This document shows positions 39,321 through 48,216 of a stretch of DNA of 64,000 bases, in pieces. Source of the stretch: Thermoflavimicrobium dichotomicum (GTDB taxonomy: Bacteria; Bacillota; Bacilli; Thermoactinomycetales; Thermoactinomycetaceae). The notes under the pieces are model-generated. The model saw only the letters and a program-made list of their open reading frames with translations, had not been told where the DNA came from and ran no database searches. Every line of letters begins with the position of its first letter. The first letter of the stretch is position 1. A program made the translations under genes and the position numbers. Where the stretch lies: contig NZ_FORR01000003.1 in assembly GCF_900114055.1 (NCBI RefSeq), positions 186,001 to 250,000 on the forward strand. The letters are read 5' to 3'.

Positions 39321-39615
39321 AATCAATGGACAAAAACAAGACAAAGAATTGGTAGAATACATCGTTTTGGACACAGAGGATGGAGAGAAAGAAAAGTTTC
39401 AGGTATTGGGTTACTTTGATCTTGAGGAAACAGGCAAAAAGTATGTGCTTCTAACTCACGAGGATGCTGAAAATGAAGAAGGAGAACAAGATGTTTTCGC
39501 TTACCGTTACTATGAAGATGGGGATGAGATCACTTTAGAAGAAATCGAGAGCGATGAGGAATGGGATCTCGTTGAGGAAACATTGAATACCCTTGTGGAA
39601 GAAGATCTCGTTTAA
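39313..39615 (+). CDS. yrzB: DUF1292 family protein (YrzB-like)
   Basis: This very acidic 100-residue protein has the DUF1292 pattern (FQVLGYFDLEETGKKYVLLTHED, DVFAYRYYEDGDEITLEEIES). The ATG at 39313 follows GGGAGGT and lies eight bases inside ruvX, so it is coupled. The conserved order ireB-ruvX-DUF1292-mltG matches B. subtilis. Function is unknown. Confidence 0.9.
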   Translation: MSEINGQKQDKELVEYIVLDTEDGEKEKFQVLGYFDLEETGKKYVLLTHEDAENEEGEQDVFAYRYYEDGDEITLEEIESDEEWDLVEETLNTLVEEDLV

Positions 39616-39628
39616 TTCGGTGATGGAA

Positions 39629-39922
39629 ATGAAACCACGAGCTGAGAGTCAAGCCAGAGAAGTTTATATCTTGCGTGATCAAATTGGACAGGGAAATCCT
39701 TTTTTGCATGGGCAGAATGAATACCAAATTTTACATGAAGTAGAAGTGGATGGTCAGCATTATGCGGTCTTGCAAAAGAGAGAGGATCATCCCGATGATG
39801 CTTATCTATTTCGGATTGATCAGCAACAACCGGTTGAAATTGAAGATGAGACGGAATGGGAAAATGTAGCAGAGGCAGTCGATAATTTACTCTACGATCG
39901 GAATGAGGGAAGTATGAGTTAG
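39629..39922 (+). CDS. Second DUF1292-like protein
   Basis: About 97 residues, related to the preceding gene: HEVEVDGQHYAVLQKRED and YLFRIDQQQPVEIEDETEWENVAEAV follow the same order of motifs. It is probably a tandem duplicate that has diverged. The start is uncertain. The ATG at 39629 with CGGTGATG upstream is preferred, but ATG 39623 or TTG 39593 are possible. It ends before a large terminator. Confidence 0.75.
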   Translation: MKPRAESQAREVYILRDQIGQGNPFLHGQNEYQILHEVEVDGQHYAVLQKREDHPDDAYLFRIDQQQPVEIEDETEWENVAEAVDNLLYDRNEGSMS

Positions 39923-39956
39923 AAAAAGAAGGACTTCTTTCAGGATCATGGAATAT

Positions 39957-40015
39957 AACGAGGAAGCTCTTTATCGATTTTTTATGTAAATCGAAGAGAA
40001 TTCCTCGTTTTTTTT
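39957..40015 (+). terminator. Rho-independent terminator after the DUF1292 pair
   Basis: AACGAGGAA pairs with TTCCTCGTT, and an inner TCGATTT/AAATCGA stem extends it. T8 follows. Confidence 0.9.
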
Positions 40016-40198
40016 GTGCATATCGAAAGAAATATTTTACATTTATATATATACATATAAAGGTAAAATGATAAAATTTTCTATCCATTAGTTTTATTTG
40101 TCACTATTTTATTAACAAAGATCGAAGTACATTATTTTTTTAAAGAAGTTGTGTTAACATAGAAAAAGGTTTAGCAGTTGCAGGGAAAGGAGTATTTA

Positions 40199-41263
40199 AT
40201 GAAAAATTGGCGCGTAATCTATTCAATCTTATTAGTGATTGCATGGGTAGCACTTGGATATCTGTATGTAGATTATTCTTTGGATTCTCCTCGAAGAAGT
40301 GACACGATCTATCTGAAAATTGAGCCGAAATCTTCGGTACAAGAAATTGCTCAGCTATTGAAAAAACACAAACTAATCAATCAGGATTGGTTTTTTCGCT
40401 TATATGTAAGGTTGACAGGGAAGACCAAGCTACAGGCAGGGATCTATAAAATAGAGCCAAATGAAAATCTTGATGATATGTTAAGAAAATTCGCTGAAGG
40501 TAAACAGGAAGGGATTAAAGTTACAATCAAGGAAGGAGCCAATGTCTTAGAGATTTCAAGCGAATTGACAAGAAAAGGATTTGATGGAAACGGATTTTTA
40601 AAGGCGTTAAAGAATCGGCAACCCAAGTATGACTTTGAAAAGCAGATACCAAATAATCCACAACGCTATTATCGTTTAGAGGGTTATCTCTTTCCTAGTA
40701 CTTATTATTTTAAGAAAGGTGAAGACCCGAATGTTATTTTGGATGAGATTTTGGCACAATCCGACAAGATGATAAAAAAATATGAAAGTCAGATGAAAGG
40801 AAAGAGTTTAATTAAGAATAAGTCGATGACAATTGATGATGTATTGATCATTGCATCCATTATTCAAAATGAAGGAAGAGTAGAAAGTGAGTTTAAGAGA
40901 ATTGCAGGAGTTGTTTACAATCGTCTAAATGCTCCGCAATTATTCCCGAAAATAGGCTTTGATGCATGCAGTGTATTTGCGAACATGATGGAAGGCGGAA
41001 AATACACAAGGGTCACAGATATGAACAAGCGGTTACTTAGCCCATATAATACGTATTTGAATAAAGGATTGCCACCTGGCCCCATTGGTAATCCGGGAGA
41101 GCATGCCGTTGAGGCTGCGATTAATCCGGAGAAAAATGATTACTATTATTATACGGCTCGATATGATGGGAGCAATATGCATTACTTTTCGAAAACGTTA
41201 GCAGAGCATAATAAATATATTGAGATAAGCAAAAAAAATGCAAAACAACTCAGTAATAGTTAA
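40199..41263 (+). CDS. mltG: MltG-like endolytic transglycosylase, first paralog
   Basis: This 354-residue YceG/MltG protein has an N-terminal membrane anchor (about 5-25), a LysM-like region (TIYLKIEPKSSVQEIAQLL) and the C-terminal transglycosylase domain with YRLEGYLFPSTYY and PYNTYLNKGLPPGPIGNPG. MltG cuts nascent peptidoglycan strands near the synthesis machinery. The motif usually read as SIVEKE is ASIIQNEG here, so the first glutamate is Gln223 while Glu225 remains. Activity may therefore be altered. The ATG at 40199 follows AAAGGAG. A related gene follows at 41707. Confidence 0.9.
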   Translation: MKNWRVIYSILLVIAWVALGYLYVDYSLDSPRRSDTIYLKIEPKSSVQEIAQLLKKHKLINQDWFFRLYVRLTGKTKLQAGIYKIEPNENLDDMLRKFAEGKQEGIKVTIKEGANVLEISSELTRKGFDGNGFLKALKNRQPKYDFEKQIPNNPQRYYRLEGYLFPSTYYFKKGEDPNVILDEILAQSDKMIKKYESQMKGKSLIKNKSMTIDDVLIIASIIQNEGRVESEFKRIAGVVYNRLNAPQLFPKIGFDACSVFANMMEGGKYTRVTDMNKRLLSPYNTYLNKGLPPGPIGNPGEHAVEAAINPEKNDYYYYTARYDGSNMHYFSKTLAEHNKYIEISKKNAKQLSNS

Positions 41264-41706
41264 CGATTTGAAACGGAAACTTTGGCAACAAGCCTCAGCT
41301 TAACACTGGAAGGATAGTGTTTAAGCTGAGGTTATTCTCAAAATATGGATATGTGTCTCCTGTGATTTGGGATGGGTACCTTCCTCCGTGATGACTTCTG
41401 TATATTCACAGTCATTCCCTAAGGAACCCATCCCTTCGCTTTATATTTTTCATCCTTCTGCAGGTGTTGAGGTGCTGTTGAAAACCTTGTCAACAAGCTT
41501 AGCTTACATCTAAAAAATAGTGTTAGGTTTTTTTATCCATTGATTGATGGTGTTCATTTTGAAAAATGCATTATTGGTTAAAATGTATATAAAATTGTCT
41601 TTTAAATGCAAAGGTGAGGTATGCTAATATAAATTTGTCTGTTTATATTTTTCTAACAAAGAAAACCTTGTTATATGAAGGAGATAAAAAAGCAAAGGAG
41701 GCATCT
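41264..41706 (+). other. Spacer between the mltG paralogs, no gene
   Basis: It holds a 15-bp hairpin (CCTCAGCTTAACACT 41293-41307 with AGTGTTTAAGCTGAGG 41316-41331) and copy B of the structured element. An AT-rich promoter-like stretch precedes the second mltG gene. No open frame is supported. Confidence 0.6.
41338..41450 (+). repeat. Structured ~110-base element, copy B
   Basis: It shows the same block order as copies A and C: GGATATG-GTCTCC, GGGATGGGTACCTTCCTCC, GTGATGACTTCTGTA, CACAGTCATTCC, AAGGAACCCATCCC and CGCTTTATATTTTT. The outer stem is 14 bp with one mismatch. It starts 75 bases after the first mltG stop, behind a hairpin. Confidence 0.85.
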
Positions 41707-42750
41707 ATGAACTGGCGAATTCCGTATACGATCATCCTGGTGATAGCCTGGATTGCGATCGGCTATCTTTATATAGACTATTCCCTTGATTCACCAAATA
41801 GAAGTGAAGAAATCTATATTACCATTCCTGAAAAGAGTTCAGTGAAAAAAGTGGGAGAAATTCTTGTTCAAAATAAAATTATTAACAAAGATTGGTTTTT
41901 TGCCTACTATATCAAGTTAAAAGGTATTTCCATAAAGGCTGGGGACTATAGCATCAAGCCAAATGAAACCTTGGATGACGTGTTGAAAAAGCTGGTTGAA
42001 GGAAAAGATGAAGGAGTGAAGGTTACGATAGCCGAAGGAAGTAATGTCATGGATATTGCCAACAAATTAAAAGAAAAAGGCTTAGATAGTGAAGGGTTTT
42101 TAAAGGCTTTGGAAAATCGTCAGCCGAAATATGCATTTGAAAAACAAATTTCGGACGACTCCAGGCGTTACTTTCGGTTAGAAGGTTATTTATTTCCTAC
42201 GACTTATTTCTTCCATCCCAAAGAGAAACCCGAGAAAATCGTCGATGAGATGTTAAAACAATTTGATATGAAGATTAAAAAGTATGAAGGAAGCATCAAA
42301 GGCAAAAGTATACATGGTCAACCTTTGACTCTGGAGCAGGTTGTAACCATTGCATCATTGGTTGAAAGAGAAGCAAAAAGAAAAGAGGAATTCAAGAAGA
42401 TCTCAGGTGTTATTTACAATCGGCTGAATAAACCGAATGACCCCAACTTCAAAAAATTACAATTGGATGCCAGTCGCAATTTTGCTCAAAAGATGGAGAG
42501 TCAGTTCAGAAAGGGGCTGGCCAGGTATTATGATACGTATATTCAGACAGGATTGCCTCCTGGGCCGATCGCTAGCCCTGGTGAAAGAGCTTTGGAAGCA
42601 GCCGTTAATCCGGAAGTTCATCAATATTATTATTATGTTGTGAAAGGCGATGGCAGTGGTTTTCATTTCTTTTCATCTACGTTTGCTGAGCACCGACGTT
42701 ATATTCAGATGAGCAATCAAAACCAAAAGAAAAGAGCAAGCAGTTCGTAA
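41707..42750 (+). CDS. mltG: MltG endolytic transglycosylase, second paralog
   Basis: This 347-residue protein is clearly homologous over its length to the preceding gene (same IDYSLDSP anchor end, FLKALENRQPKYAFEKQIS, YFRLEGYLFPTTYFF, TYIQTGLPPGPIASPG). It retains the canonical ASLVEREA with both glutamates (Glu220 and Glu222), so it is the better candidate for the active enzyme. It has one N-terminal membrane helix. AAAGGAGG precedes the ATG at 41707. The pair probably arose by tandem duplication that included the 3' structured element. Confidence 0.92.
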   Translation: MNWRIPYTIILVIAWIAIGYLYIDYSLDSPNRSEEIYITIPEKSSVKKVGEILVQNKIINKDWFFAYYIKLKGISIKAGDYSIKPNETLDDVLKKLVEGKDEGVKVTIAEGSNVMDIANKLKEKGLDSEGFLKALENRQPKYAFEKQISDDSRRYFRLEGYLFPTTYFFHPKEKPEKIVDEMLKQFDMKIKKYEGSIKGKSIHGQPLTLEQVVTIASLVEREAKRKEEFKKISGVIYNRLNKPNDPNFKKLQLDASRNFAQKMESQFRKGLARYYDTYIQTGLPPGPIASPGERALEAAVNPEVHQYYYYVVKGDGSGFHFFSSTFAEHRRYIQMSNQNQKKRASSS

Positions 42751-43080
42751 CACGAATTGTTTGACTACATACATAAAAACTGACAAAGGTTGATAGGTTG
42801 AGGCTACCTTGAAAATATGGATATGTTTCTCCAGTGCTTCGGGATGGGTTCCTTTCTCTGTGACGACTTCTGTACCGTCACAGTCACTCTTTAAGGAATC
42901 CATCCCTTTGTTTTATATTTTGCAAACCAGGCACATAAAGGAACCTCTTTCAACAAGCTGAACCACCTTACAACTGACAATGTTTGATTATTGATGAAAC
43001 GGAAAAAACTTTTGACTCAATTTCTAGTATAACCCTGCACCTTCCTGTCTATGCTGGAAGTTAAAGTGGGGTGATAGGGG
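42751..43080 (+). other. Spacer before pbpI, no gene
   Basis: It holds copy C of the structured element and the upstream region of pbpI (GGGGTGATAGGGG before the ATG). No other gene is supported. Confidence 0.6.
42810..42920 (+). repeat. Structured ~110-base element, copy C
   Basis: The best-paired copy. GGGATGGGTTCCTT (42841-42854) pairs with AAGGAATCCATCCC through 14 positions including one G-U. Inside, CTGTGACG pairs with CGTCACAG. It starts 60 bases after the second mltG stop and ends with TTTTATATTTT. Confidence 0.85.
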
Positions 43081-44874
43081 ATGTGTAGACGTGGACAATG
43101 GATCACAGCCAGTCTTATTATTGGGTTAAGCGTAATTATTGTACGACTTTTTATGATTCAAGTGGTTTCGACCCGAGCTTTTTCCTCCACGGAGCTGGAT
43201 TTAATCCAAAAGGCTAACGAAATTCATCAAAAAGAAATATTGATTGACAGCGGCCGTGGAGCCATCGTGGATCGAAAGGGACAACATTTTGTTGGTGAAG
43301 TGAATTTACACCTATTGGTTTTTCCTCAGTCTGAGCAACAAATGAAGTTAAAAGAGGATCAATTTACGAAACTGGCCAAATTCATTCAATATCCGCCTAT
43401 GCTGTTGCAGAGGGAACTAACCCGCTTGACAAAACCGACTATTTTGACTACTCCTGACCGAAAGGAGTTGGTACTGAATTCAATTCAAAAAGCAGCGATT
43501 GAAGAGTTACGAATACCAGGAATTTTTGTTATTGAGTCCGACCAACGGATGGCAGAAAACAAGGTTGCACAGCAGGTGATTGGACGTATTGGTCAGAGCC
43601 CTCAAATAACATCCAAACGTTATCAAGAAGAGATGCAAAGTGGAAAATATACTTTAGAGTCCCGGATTGGCATTACTGGTTTGGAAGCAGCATTTGAACC
43701 ATTTTTGCATAGTGAAGCAGAAAGAGTGCTTCGTTATACAACGGATGGAAGGGGAAAAGCACTCATTGGTGCGCAAGTTCGATTAAAAGAAAAAAAGAGC
43801 ACAGATCCTCCTTATGTCGTTGTGACAACACTTGATAAAGAACTCCAGGCTAAAATTGATCAGATTTTGGCTGAGGAGCAAGTGGACGAGGGAGCTGTGG
43901 TTGTGCAAGAGATCCAAACGGGAAAAGTATTGGCAATGAGTAGTCGTCCATCTGGGAAAAATAATGTTCAGGATAAAAATCCTTGGGATAACAGAGCCAT
44001 CATGGAAGCGACCCCTGGATCGATTTTCAAAACAGTCATAGCGATTGCAGCATTAGAAGAAGAAATCGTTCGACCTGATACGGTATTCCATTGCCAGGGG
44101 CATTTGGAGAAATATAAATTGAAGGATGAGCGAGAGCAGGGACATGGCAAAATTACTTTTGCTGAAGCGTATGCAAAATCATGTAATATCGTTTTTGGAC
44201 AGGTGGCAGAAAAATTGGGAGGAGAAAAAATAGAGGCTTATGCCCGCCGACTTGGATTGGGGCAAGAGATTATCTGGTCGGGAAAATTGTTTAAAGAGGG
44301 ATCATTTCGGCAGTTACCGCAAGAACAAACAGGGGTCATATTTGCCAGTGAGGAATTAAAAAAAGATGCAGGTGCAGTAGTACAGGCAGGAATTGGCCAA
44401 AGAGATGTAAAAATAACTCCTCTGCAAGCAGCAAATCTGATTACGGCTCTTTTTCATCGGGGAAAAACGCTAAGCCCACGGATTGTCACTGAACTGAGAG
44501 ATCAAAATGGGCAAGTGCTTGTTTCATTTCCCAACAAATACTTGCCATATAGCCAGCTTCTCAAAGCCAGTACCATTAGGGAAATGCAGAAAATGATGCG
44601 CATGGTTGTCAAAGATGGAACAGCTACTGCACTAATGAAGACAAAATGGCCTGTGGCTGGTAAAACGGGTACGGCACAGGTAGGAGTCGAGAATAATCTG
44701 TATCATAAATGGATGGTCGGATTTGGACCATTTTCCCATCCAAAGTATTCCGTTGCTGTTATGATTCGTTCAGTCAAGAGTTCAGATGATGCCAGGGCAA
44801 AAAAGATTTTTCAAAAGGTGATGGATGAAATATTTCTACTGGAATCACAAAATAATAACGACAGAAACAAATAA
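43081..44874 (+). CDS. pbpI: Class B penicillin-binding protein (PbpI-like)
   Basis: This 597-residue transpeptidase has an N-terminal membrane helix (about 9-28), a dimerisation domain (DSGRGAIVDRKGQ) and a C-terminal penicillin-binding domain. The three active-site motifs are intact: SxxK at 314-317 (GSIFK), SxN at 367-369 (SCN) and KTG at 528-530. It cross-links peptidoglycan outside the membrane. B. subtilis pbpI (yrrR) lies in the same chromosomal block. No lipoprotein or PASTA domain is seen. Confidence 0.9.
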   Translation: MCRRGQWITASLIIGLSVIIVRLFMIQVVSTRAFSSTELDLIQKANEIHQKEILIDSGRGAIVDRKGQHFVGEVNLHLLVFPQSEQQMKLKEDQFTKLAKFIQYPPMLLQRELTRLTKPTILTTPDRKELVLNSIQKAAIEELRIPGIFVIESDQRMAENKVAQQVIGRIGQSPQITSKRYQEEMQSGKYTLESRIGITGLEAAFEPFLHSEAERVLRYTTDGRGKALIGAQVRLKEKKSTDPPYVVVTTLDKELQAKIDQILAEEQVDEGAVVVQEIQTGKVLAMSSRPSGKNNVQDKNPWDNRAIMEATPGSIFKTVIAIAALEEEIVRPDTVFHCQGHLEKYKLKDEREQGHGKITFAEAYAKSCNIVFGQVAEKLGGEKIEAYARRLGLGQEIIWSGKLFKEGSFRQLPQEQTGVIFASEELKKDAGAVVQAGIGQRDVKITPLQAANLITALFHRGKTLSPRIVTELRDQNGQVLVSFPNKYLPYSQLLKASTIREMQKMMRMVVKDGTATALMKTKWPVAGKTGTAQVGVENNLYHKWMVGFGPFSHPKYSVAVMIRSVKSSDDARAKKIFQKVMDEIFLLESQNNNDRNK

Positions 44875-45024
44875 AAAACTTGCTGTTCATTAACATTATA
44901 TGTAAATTTTTCAATAAAAGGTTTTTGAAAATGGATGTAAAAAACCAAATTGAATAAGGTTGAGTTGTTTTGAATCAGCGATTATGATATTAATAAGAAA
45001 GTAAGAGTTAAAGGAGTAAACAAG

Positions 45025-45282
45025 ATGAAGATTACGGTGAATTTATCGAAGGTTGAACTGGACTTGATTGAAGATGCATTGGTTCATTATTCAAATCTAC
45101 TAATGAAGTCCGAGAATCGAGATGACATGGTGGATGTTGAATACGAACTCCAACTCTGTAAACGTATTTTTGAGGAATTTGGTATGGAAGCTGAATTTGA
45201 GCTGGAGAACTTGCAGCAAGAATTGAAACAGAACCAAATTCCACCAACATCCATGCCAAATCAGTATCCTTTTTCTCGCTAA
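45025..45282 (+). CDS. Small acidic helical protein, 85 residues, unknown
   Basis: It begins MKITVNLSKVELDLIEDAL and is glutamate-rich and helical, with a proline-rich end. AAAGGAG lies upstream of the ATG at 45025. There is no membrane segment and one cysteine. It is followed by a hairpin. I do not recognise the family. Confidence 0.65.
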   Translation: MKITVNLSKVELDLIEDALVHYSNLLMKSENRDDMVDVEYELQLCKRIFEEFGMEAEFELENLQQELKQNQIPPTSMPNQYPFSR

Positions 45283-45686
45283 ACTGAGCCTCCTGATCGA
45301 GGAGGCTGAATCAGCTCAAAAGACTAGATCTATATAGAAAAACGCAGATCCAGTGATTAAGTTTCAAAAAAGAGATTAAAAAACATTCATGCAATTGGCA
45401 AAAATGTCCATGTAAGAGGAACGATCAGTTGTCTGTTGATGAATGGTATTTTGCATGATCTTTATCTGGATGCGGTATTGATCGAGTTACAACATGACGA
45501 CATGGACATTTGTCTATGTTTTTCGTGTCGAGTTCTTGTTCAGGATGATCTGACATTGACTCAATGATCTTGGGGTTCATGATATGTAAAAATTTTGAAA
45601 AAAACGATGTCGATGATCCCGAGCAGGGAAGTCACAAGAAAGGCTATTGACTAATGCAAAAAGTCAATAGCCTTTCTTGTTGTGAA
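45283..45686. other. Intergenic stretch with hairpins and a distant inverted repeat
   Basis: It contains a perfect hairpin AGCCTCCT/AGGAGGCT (45287-45307) without a T-tract. A perfect 12-base inverted repeat lies at AAATGTCCATGT (45402-45413) and ACATGGACATTT (45500-45511). An open stretch across 45370-45565 translates to protein-like sequence but has no start codon or ribosome site, so a decayed gene is possible. No gene is called. Confidence 0.5.
45635..45679 (-). terminator. Long hairpin, probable uppP terminator
   Basis: An 18-bp perfect stem (CAAGAAAGGCTATTGACT and its complement) has a 9-base loop, just after the uppP stop. There is no separate U-tract after the stem. Confidence 0.65.
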
Positions 45687-46619
45687 TTATAGTGGAATAT
45701 TAAAAGCCCAAGCGATCAGAAGAATAACACCTGCCAAGATGAAACGATAGATAGCAAATGGAGTCAAGTTGATTCGCTTTAATAGCGCCAAGAAAAATTT
45801 GATCGAGATAATGGAGACTATAAAAGCGGTCACAAAACCAGTAATAAAGAAAGGCAGGTCACTGGCATGAAGGATGTGCCAGCTTTCCAAGAGGTCTTTG
45901 CCACTGGCTGCAACCATCATTGGCAGACCTAAAATGAAAGCAAAATCAGCTGCGGTGCGGTGACTGATTCCAGCGATCAATCCTCCGGAAATCATGGAGC
46001 CTGAGCGTGAGAAGCCTGACCATAGTGCCAAACACTGGAAAAGCCCTACCATGAATGCTTGCTTGTAAGTTACTTCATCTAATGAGTTTGCTTTTGGAGC
46101 GGGTTTGAATTTTTCAGCCAGAATCATCAGAATGCCACCAGCGACAATGGCTAAAATGACAAATTTGGTTGTACCCATGAATTTCTTGATTTCATCATAG
46201 AAAAGTAATCCAACAATCACAGCTGGAGCCATTCCGATTAAAATGTGGATGATCGAGAGCTTGTTTTTTTTGTGTTTTTCTCTTCTACTTAATGTGGTAT
46301 GGGACTGTTGGAATATCAGATCTTGATTAGGGACAGCCTGGGCGTGCATGTGAGCTTGAATTTGACTTTGCTCCTCTCTATTTTTTTCACCCACTTCAAT
46401 ACCAATCAGGCTCAGGAGACGCCTCCAGTAGACAACGGTTACCGCCAGCATCGATCCAAGTTGGATCACAACAAGGAAGACTTCTCCTTTTGGTTCATGA
46501 TAGTTAAGAAAGATGTTCTTAACCAAAATCATATGCCCTGTGGAGGAGACAGGAGCAAATTCAGTTAAACCTTCAACAATCCCTAAAACAACTGCCACAA
46601 AAATTTCCCATAGTTGCAT
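45687..46619 (-). CDS. uppP: Undecaprenyl-diphosphatase UppP (BacA)
   Basis: This 310-residue multispanning membrane enzyme recycles undecaprenyl diphosphate to the monophosphate lipid carrier for cell-wall synthesis. The two active-site motifs are present: EGLTEFAPVSSTGHM at the N-terminus and FSRSGSM in the middle. It is longer than usual because a hydrophilic insertion of about 45 residues (roughly 74-122, rich in Gln, His and Lys) separates the second and third membrane parts. Genes of this family confer bacitracin tolerance when overexpressed. Confidence 0.93.
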   Translation of the reverse strand: MQLWEIFVAVVLGIVEGLTEFAPVSSTGHMILVKNIFLNYHEPKGEVFLVVIQLGSMLAVTVVYWRRLLSLIGIEVGEKNREEQSQIQAHMHAQAVPNQDLIFQQSHTTLSRREKHKKNKLSIIHILIGMAPAVIVGLLFYDEIKKFMGTTKFVILAIVAGGILMILAEKFKPAPKANSLDEVTYKQAFMVGLFQCLALWSGFSRSGSMISGGLIAGISHRTAADFAFILGLPMMVAASGKDLLESWHILHASDLPFFITGFVTAFIVSIISIKFFLALLKRINLTPFAIYRFILAGVILLIAWAFNIPL

Positions 46620-46955
46620 GGATCAGTCTCACTCCATTCGTTACATATATTTTTCCGCTTCCCCTTTATACGAACTAATTGTATCATTTGATCTTTAAAA
46701 CGAAAGTAGTATTTTTATGAACATTGACGTCAGGAAAATTTTTGTGTCCATTATAAATGTTCCATAGGAATTCAGAATGATCTTTTTTATCTTTCGCGGA
46801 TTCTATTGAAATCCATCTTGGTTTGTTACAGCCTCAAAAAATTTTAGGCTATTTTGTTATAGCCAAATATGGAAAAGTTGAGTTTTATTGAACAAACACA
46901 TACAATAAGAAGGAAATAAGTTGTACGGCATGTATTAAACAAAGGAGCATTTTAT
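46620..46955. other. Divergent promoter region, no gene
   Basis: An AT-rich stretch between the divergent uppP and small-protein genes. A weak AGCCT-AAAA/TTTTAGGCT hairpin lies near 46830-46850. Nothing else could be identified. Confidence 0.4.
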
Positions 46956-47237
46956 ATGGGGAAAGAGCAAGATATTATTCAAAAGTTGATGCAGATGCGT
47001 GTAGGACAGATCATCGTTTTTTCGACGAAAGATCCGACAGAACCTTTGGAAGTGGAACGGATTTTTGTTGGAAAGAATCCTGGATGGATTATTTATTTTC
47101 GAGGAGGGCGGGAAATTATTCGTGAATTGGATAAAGCGGTGCAATTTATTAGTCAGCACTGGGATTTTGACTTAAGATCTTTTTTACAAAAGCAATTGCT
47201 CGATGTAGGGGAGATTGAGGATTTAGGTGAATTCTAA
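46956..47237 (+). CDS. Small protein of 93 residues, unknown
   Basis: It begins MGKEQDIIQKLMQMRVGQIIVF and contains a beta-rich core (ERIFVGKNPGWIIYFRGGREI). It has no cysteine or membrane helix. AAAGGAGC precedes the ATG, and a terminator follows the stop. It is convergent with spo0M. I do not recognise the family. Confidence 0.7.
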   Translation: MGKEQDIIQKLMQMRVGQIIVFSTKDPTEPLEVERIFVGKNPGWIIYFRGGREIIRELDKAVQFISQHWDFDLRSFLQKQLLDVGEIEDLGEF

Positions 47238-47245
47238 TAAAAAAT

Positions 47246-47271
47246 GGGCAGAAAGATTCTGCCCTGTTTTT
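47246..47271. terminator. Rho-independent terminator
   Basis: GGGCAGA-AAGAT-TCTGCCC is followed by TGTTTTT. It lies between the small gene and the convergent spo0M. Confidence 0.85.
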
Positions 47272-47276
47272 GTTGA

Positions 47277-48038
47277 TTATGTATGGAGTAAACTGCTTTT
47301 GATCAGTGCTTCGATTTTTATTTTGGCTTGTTCTGGAGAGCTGATTTCATCGGCAGTAAAGGTATATTTTCCCTCTTTCTCATTGAGGTGGAACAATTCA
47401 AATAACGCTCCATGATCTTCTGTTACTTTCATAATAAAATCATAGTAAAATTCGAGTTCTTGGTCTGAGGTGCCTGGCTGGAGGTAAAAAGCTACTTGAT
47501 TAAATTTGCCAGCAAAATGAGTCGTAGGCTGGAAGTGAATAATTTGACCCCAGCGCCCTTGTTCTGGTGTCAAGGCTTCCCACTTTGGCTTGAATCCCAG
47601 AAGATCAAGCCCGTCCAAGAAAAGTTTAGTCATGCCGGTTGGCAATACTTTTATATAATCGCGGTCATGTGAATCGATGCCACGTAAGATTTCCAAGTCA
47701 CTGTCAAAAAAGTATTTGGTACTAATCGATGAGAAAGGGATATGATTTGGGCAAGTAAAATGAAATGGGAATGTTTTGATTTCATCAGGCTGAACGGTAA
47801 ATGGTTCTTCGCTGATCGAAATAGCAGCAATTTTTTCTGTAATTTTGTTCAAATTTGCTGCTTGATGAGATTCCATTTTAAAATTGACAGATAAGCCTTC
47901 AATGGTTTGCTCTGTGCTTCCGCCTTTAACGATGATCTTTCCCGTTACCTTTTCGCCTGCAGTTACATAAGGTTTGTCCAAAATGAGATCAATTTTTGCA
48001 GAACCTACACCAAGCGAAGCTAACAGTGTTTCAAACAC
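47277..48038 (-). CDS. spo0M: Sporulation-control protein Spo0M
   Basis: This 253-residue protein matches the Spo0M family. It has an N-terminal arrestin-like beta-sandwich (ASLGVGSAKIDLILDK, GEKVTGKIIVKGGSTEQTIEGL) and a C-terminal part with LLGFKPKWEALTPEQ. Spo0M affects early sporulation and cell division in B. subtilis. AAGGAGGAATACGG precedes the ATG. Its presence supports an endospore-forming host. Confidence 0.93.
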   Translation of the reverse strand: MFETLLASLGVGSAKIDLILDKPYVTAGEKVTGKIIVKGGSTEQTIEGLSVNFKMESHQAANLNKITEKIAAISISEEPFTVQPDEIKTFPFHFTCPNHIPFSSISTKYFFDSDLEILRGIDSHDRDYIKVLPTGMTKLFLDGLDLLGFKPKWEALTPEQGRWGQIIHFQPTTHFAGKFNQVAFYLQPGTSDQELEFYYDFIMKVTEDHGALFELFHLNEKEGKYTFTADEISSPEQAKIKIEALIKSSLLHT

Positions 48039-48216
48039 TCCGTATTCCTCCTTGCTATAGCTTATAACCGCAAATTTATCATATCATAGACAGAAAAACA
48101 TGAAGAAAAAATTTTGATTCATTTTTTGTTAAATCTATGAAAAGGAGGAATAGAAGCTTTAAAGATGGCCCGGATTAGTTCCAAAATAAATGCCGTGGAT
48201 TGCCATTCCTGAATAT

